Below are positions 22,041 through 23,675 of a DNA stretch of 23,675 bases, piece by piece. Each line of letters begins with the position of its first letter. The stretch's first letter is position 1. The position numbers were made by a program, and so were the translations under genes. Under the pieces are notes generated by a model. That model saw only the letters and a list, made by a program, of their open reading frames with translations, searched no databases and was not told where the DNA came from. Source of the DNA: Maccoyibacter sp900556645 (GTDB lineage: Bacteria > Bacillota > Clostridia > Lachnospirales > Lachnospiraceae); NCBI GenBank assembly GCA_958349535.1, contig CATWDJ010000030.1:1-23675 (forward strand). The letters are read 5' to 3'.

Positions 22041-23531
22041 ATGGCGGAACAAAAGAACGTACAGGAACAGGATATTAACCAGTTACTCAAAATACGCCAT
22101 GAGAAGCTGGCAGATTTGCAGGCGAATGGAAAGGACCCATTCGTAATCACAAAATTTGATGTAACCCATCACAGCATGGACATCAAAGACAATTATGAGG
22201 AAATGGAAGGACAGACCGTAACCGTAGCAGGCCGTATGATGCAGAAACGTGTTATGGGTAAGGCTTCTTTTTGCAATATTCAGGATTTGAAGGGAAACAT
22301 CCAGTCTTATGTAGCTAGAGATGAGATTGGCGAAGAATTCTATAAAGATTTCAAGAAGATGGATGTGGGAGATATTATTGGAATTACCGGATTTGTATTT
22401 AAGACGAAAACCGGAGAAATTTCGATCCATGCAAAAGAAGTGACATTGCTGTCTAAGAGCTTGCAGATTTTGCCGGAGAAATTCCACGGTTTAACCAACA
22501 CGGACATCCGTTACAGACAGAGATATGTGGATTTGATTATGAATCAGGATGTAAAGGATACCTTTATCAAACGTTCCAAGATTCTCAGCAGCATCCGTCA
22601 TTATCTGGATGCAGAAGGTTTTATGGAGGTGGAAACACCGATGCTGGTAGCCAATGCCGGCGGTGCATCAGCCAGACCTTTTGAGACACATTTTAATGCC
22701 TTGGACGAAGACTTTAAGCTGAGAATATCTCTGGAATTATACCTGAAACGTCTGATTGTAGGCGGTTTAGAGAGAGTATATGAGATTGGTCGTGTGTTCC
22801 GTAATGAGGGTCTGGACACCCGTCACAATCCAGAGTTTACCCTGATGGAGTTATATCAGGCATATACAGACTACCACGGCATGATGGATTTGACCGAAAA
22901 TCTTTACCGTCATGTGGCAAAAGAGGTTGTGGGAAGCCTTCAGCTTCCTTACGGCGAGCATGTAATTGATTTGGAGAAGCCATTTGAACGTATTACTATG
23001 GTAGATGCGGTAAAGAAATATGCCAATGTGGATTTCAATGAGATTAAGGATACAGAGGAAGCAAAGGCTGTTGCAAGAGAGCATCACATTGAGTTTGAAG
23101 AGCGTCACAAAAAGGGCGATATCTTAAATCTTTTCTTTGAGAAATATGTGGAAGAGCATCTGATTCAGCCGACCTTTGTCATGGATCATCCGATTGAGAT
23201 TTCTCCATTAACCAAGAAGAAACCGGATAATCCTGAGTATGTAGAGCGTTTTGAGTTCTTTATCAACGGCTGGGAGATGGCAAATGCTTACTCAGAGCTG
23301 AATGACCCGATTGACCAGAGAGAGCGTTTTAAAGCACAGGAGGAGCTTCTGGCACAGGGCGATGAGGAAGCCAACACCACAGACGAAGACTTTATGAATG
23401 CCTTGAATCATGGTATGCCGCCAACAGGTGGAATCGGATTCGGTATTGACAGAATGGTGATGATTATGACCAATTCTGCAGCTATCAGGGATGTGTTACT
23501 GTTCCCGACGATGAAGAGTTTGGATAAATAA
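22041..23531 (+). CDS. lysS: Lysyl-tRNA synthetase, class II
   Basis: Encodes 496 residues. The N-terminal OB-fold anticodon domain (about 55-150, VAGRMMQKRVMGKASFCNIQD) is followed by the class II catalytic core. Motif 2 is VYEIGRVFRNEGLDTRHNPEFTLME and motif 3 is GGIGFGIDRMVMIMT near the C-terminus. It charges tRNA-Lys in the cytosol. AAAGGAG lies before ATG 22041. It is second in an operon with greA, with no T-box in the 12-base gap. Confidence 0.97.
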   Translation: MAEQKNVQEQDINQLLKIRHEKLADLQANGKDPFVITKFDVTHHSMDIKDNYEEMEGQTVTVAGRMMQKRVMGKASFCNIQDLKGNIQSYVARDEIGEEFYKDFKKMDVGDIIGITGFVFKTKTGEISIHAKEVTLLSKSLQILPEKFHGLTNTDIRYRQRYVDLIMNQDVKDTFIKRSKILSSIRHYLDAEGFMEVETPMLVANAGGASARPFETHFNALDEDFKLRISLELYLKRLIVGGLERVYEIGRVFRNEGLDTRHNPEFTLMELYQAYTDYHGMMDLTENLYRHVAKEVVGSLQLPYGEHVIDLEKPFERITMVDAVKKYANVDFNEIKDTEEAKAVAREHHIEFEERHKKGDILNLFFEKYVEEHLIQPTFVMDHPIEISPLTKKKPDNPEYVERFEFFINGWEMANAYSELNDPIDQRERFKAQEELLAQGDEEANTTDEDFMNALNHGMPPTGGIGFGIDRMVMIMTNSAAIRDVLLFPTMKSLDK

Positions 23532-23550
23532 AGTGGCTTAAATATAGGGA

Positions 23551-23589
23551 TTGATAAAGTTTACGACCAAATTCTATAAAGAGTATAAT
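23551..23589 (+). promoter_or_regulatory. Two overlapping promoter-like sequences right before a terminator
   Basis: TTGATA (23551-23556)-18-TATAAA (23575-23580) and TTTACG (23560-23565)-18-TATAAT (23584-23589). Predicted starts (about 23587-23596) lie at or within the lysS terminator hairpin. These may be chance AT-rich matches. Confidence 0.3.
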
Positions 23590-23592
23590 ATT

Positions 23593-23628
23593 AAGATGGT
23601 TGGACGTATGTATCTGACCATCTTTTTT
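23593..23628 (+). terminator. Intrinsic terminator of greA-lysS
   Basis: AAGATGGTTGGA (23593-23604) pairs with TCTGACCATCTT (23613-23624), with two G-T pairs and an 8-base loop. TTTTTT follows to 23628. Confidence 0.92.
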
Positions 23629-23640
23629 ACTTTATAGGAA

Positions 23641-23659
23641 AGTTCTCCTTCGGAGAACT
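23641..23659. repeat. 8-bp hairpin at the right window edge
   Basis: AGTTCTCC (23641-23648) and GGAGAACT (23652-23659) form a perfect stem with a TTC loop; CTTGATATG follows. There is no U-tract on either strand within view. It has the same 8-3-8 shape as the hairpin at 2-20 but a different sequence. It may be a terminator for a gene to the right, or an intergenic repeat. Confidence 0.4.
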
Positions 23660-23675
23660 CTTGATATGAAAATAG

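Overview
The window reads as chromosomal DNA of a low-to-moderate GC, monoderm Clostridia bacterium, most likely Lachnospiraceae; I cannot fix the genus. The reasons are the strong AGGAGG-type ribosome sites, near-consensus sigma-A promoters, protein families typical of that group (DUF2508, DUF5702, DUF6382-FHA and DUF6145 types) and a Tad pilus set with no secretin or other outer-membrane part.

Layout. (1) 1-515: window-edge hairpins, a small DUF2508 gene on the minus strand, and a divergent promoter region. (2) 516-9242: one tightly overlapped operon for a compact Tad/Flp (type IVb) pilus. In order it encodes a GxGD prepilin peptidase, a TadZ/CpaE-like ATPase with a ruined P-loop, the TadA/CpaF motor, TadB, a TadC with an added extracytoplasmic domain, the Flp pilin, a DUF5702/TadG-like protein, a TadE-like protein carrying two Cys/His modules, a second GxGD peptidase, a small TadE-like pilin and a DUF6382-FHA protein. 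(3) 9301-11840: murG, then a convergent minus-strand pair (a HIT hydrolase and a flavodoxin-SCP2 fusion) separated from murG by a two-way terminator. (4) 11955-13544: an orphan gene that looks like a metallo-beta-lactamase fold without its metal ligands, probably with a leaderless mRNA, followed by a small membrane/coiled-coil protein. (5) 13600-17297: pgi, a secreted SH3-SleB cell wall hydrolase with a WalR-like site in its leader, and an SPFH membrane protein. (6) 17394-21464: argF, birA, a DUF6145-type gene, coaX and dusB, closely packed. (7) 21549-23531: greA-lysS behind a consensus promoter, then a terminator and window-edge hairpins.

How the parts work together. The pilus operon should assemble a thin pilus: TadZ places the machine, TadA drives the TadB/TadC inner-membrane platform, the two peptidases process Flp and the TadE-like subunits, and the FHA protein probably regulates or docks. 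The remainder is core metabolism and wall synthesis (murG, pgi, SleB-like hydrolase, argF, biotin and CoA supply, tRNA modification, transcript cleavage factor, LysRS).

The least ordinary parts are the derived components of the Tad operon (TadC ectodomain, Cys-module TadE, altered FHA pocket, lost TadZ P-loop, a 100-base gene overlap) and the orphan gene at 11955-13121. I see no CRISPR array, insertion sequence, phage, tRNA or rRNA in the window. No family assignment here was checked by a search.
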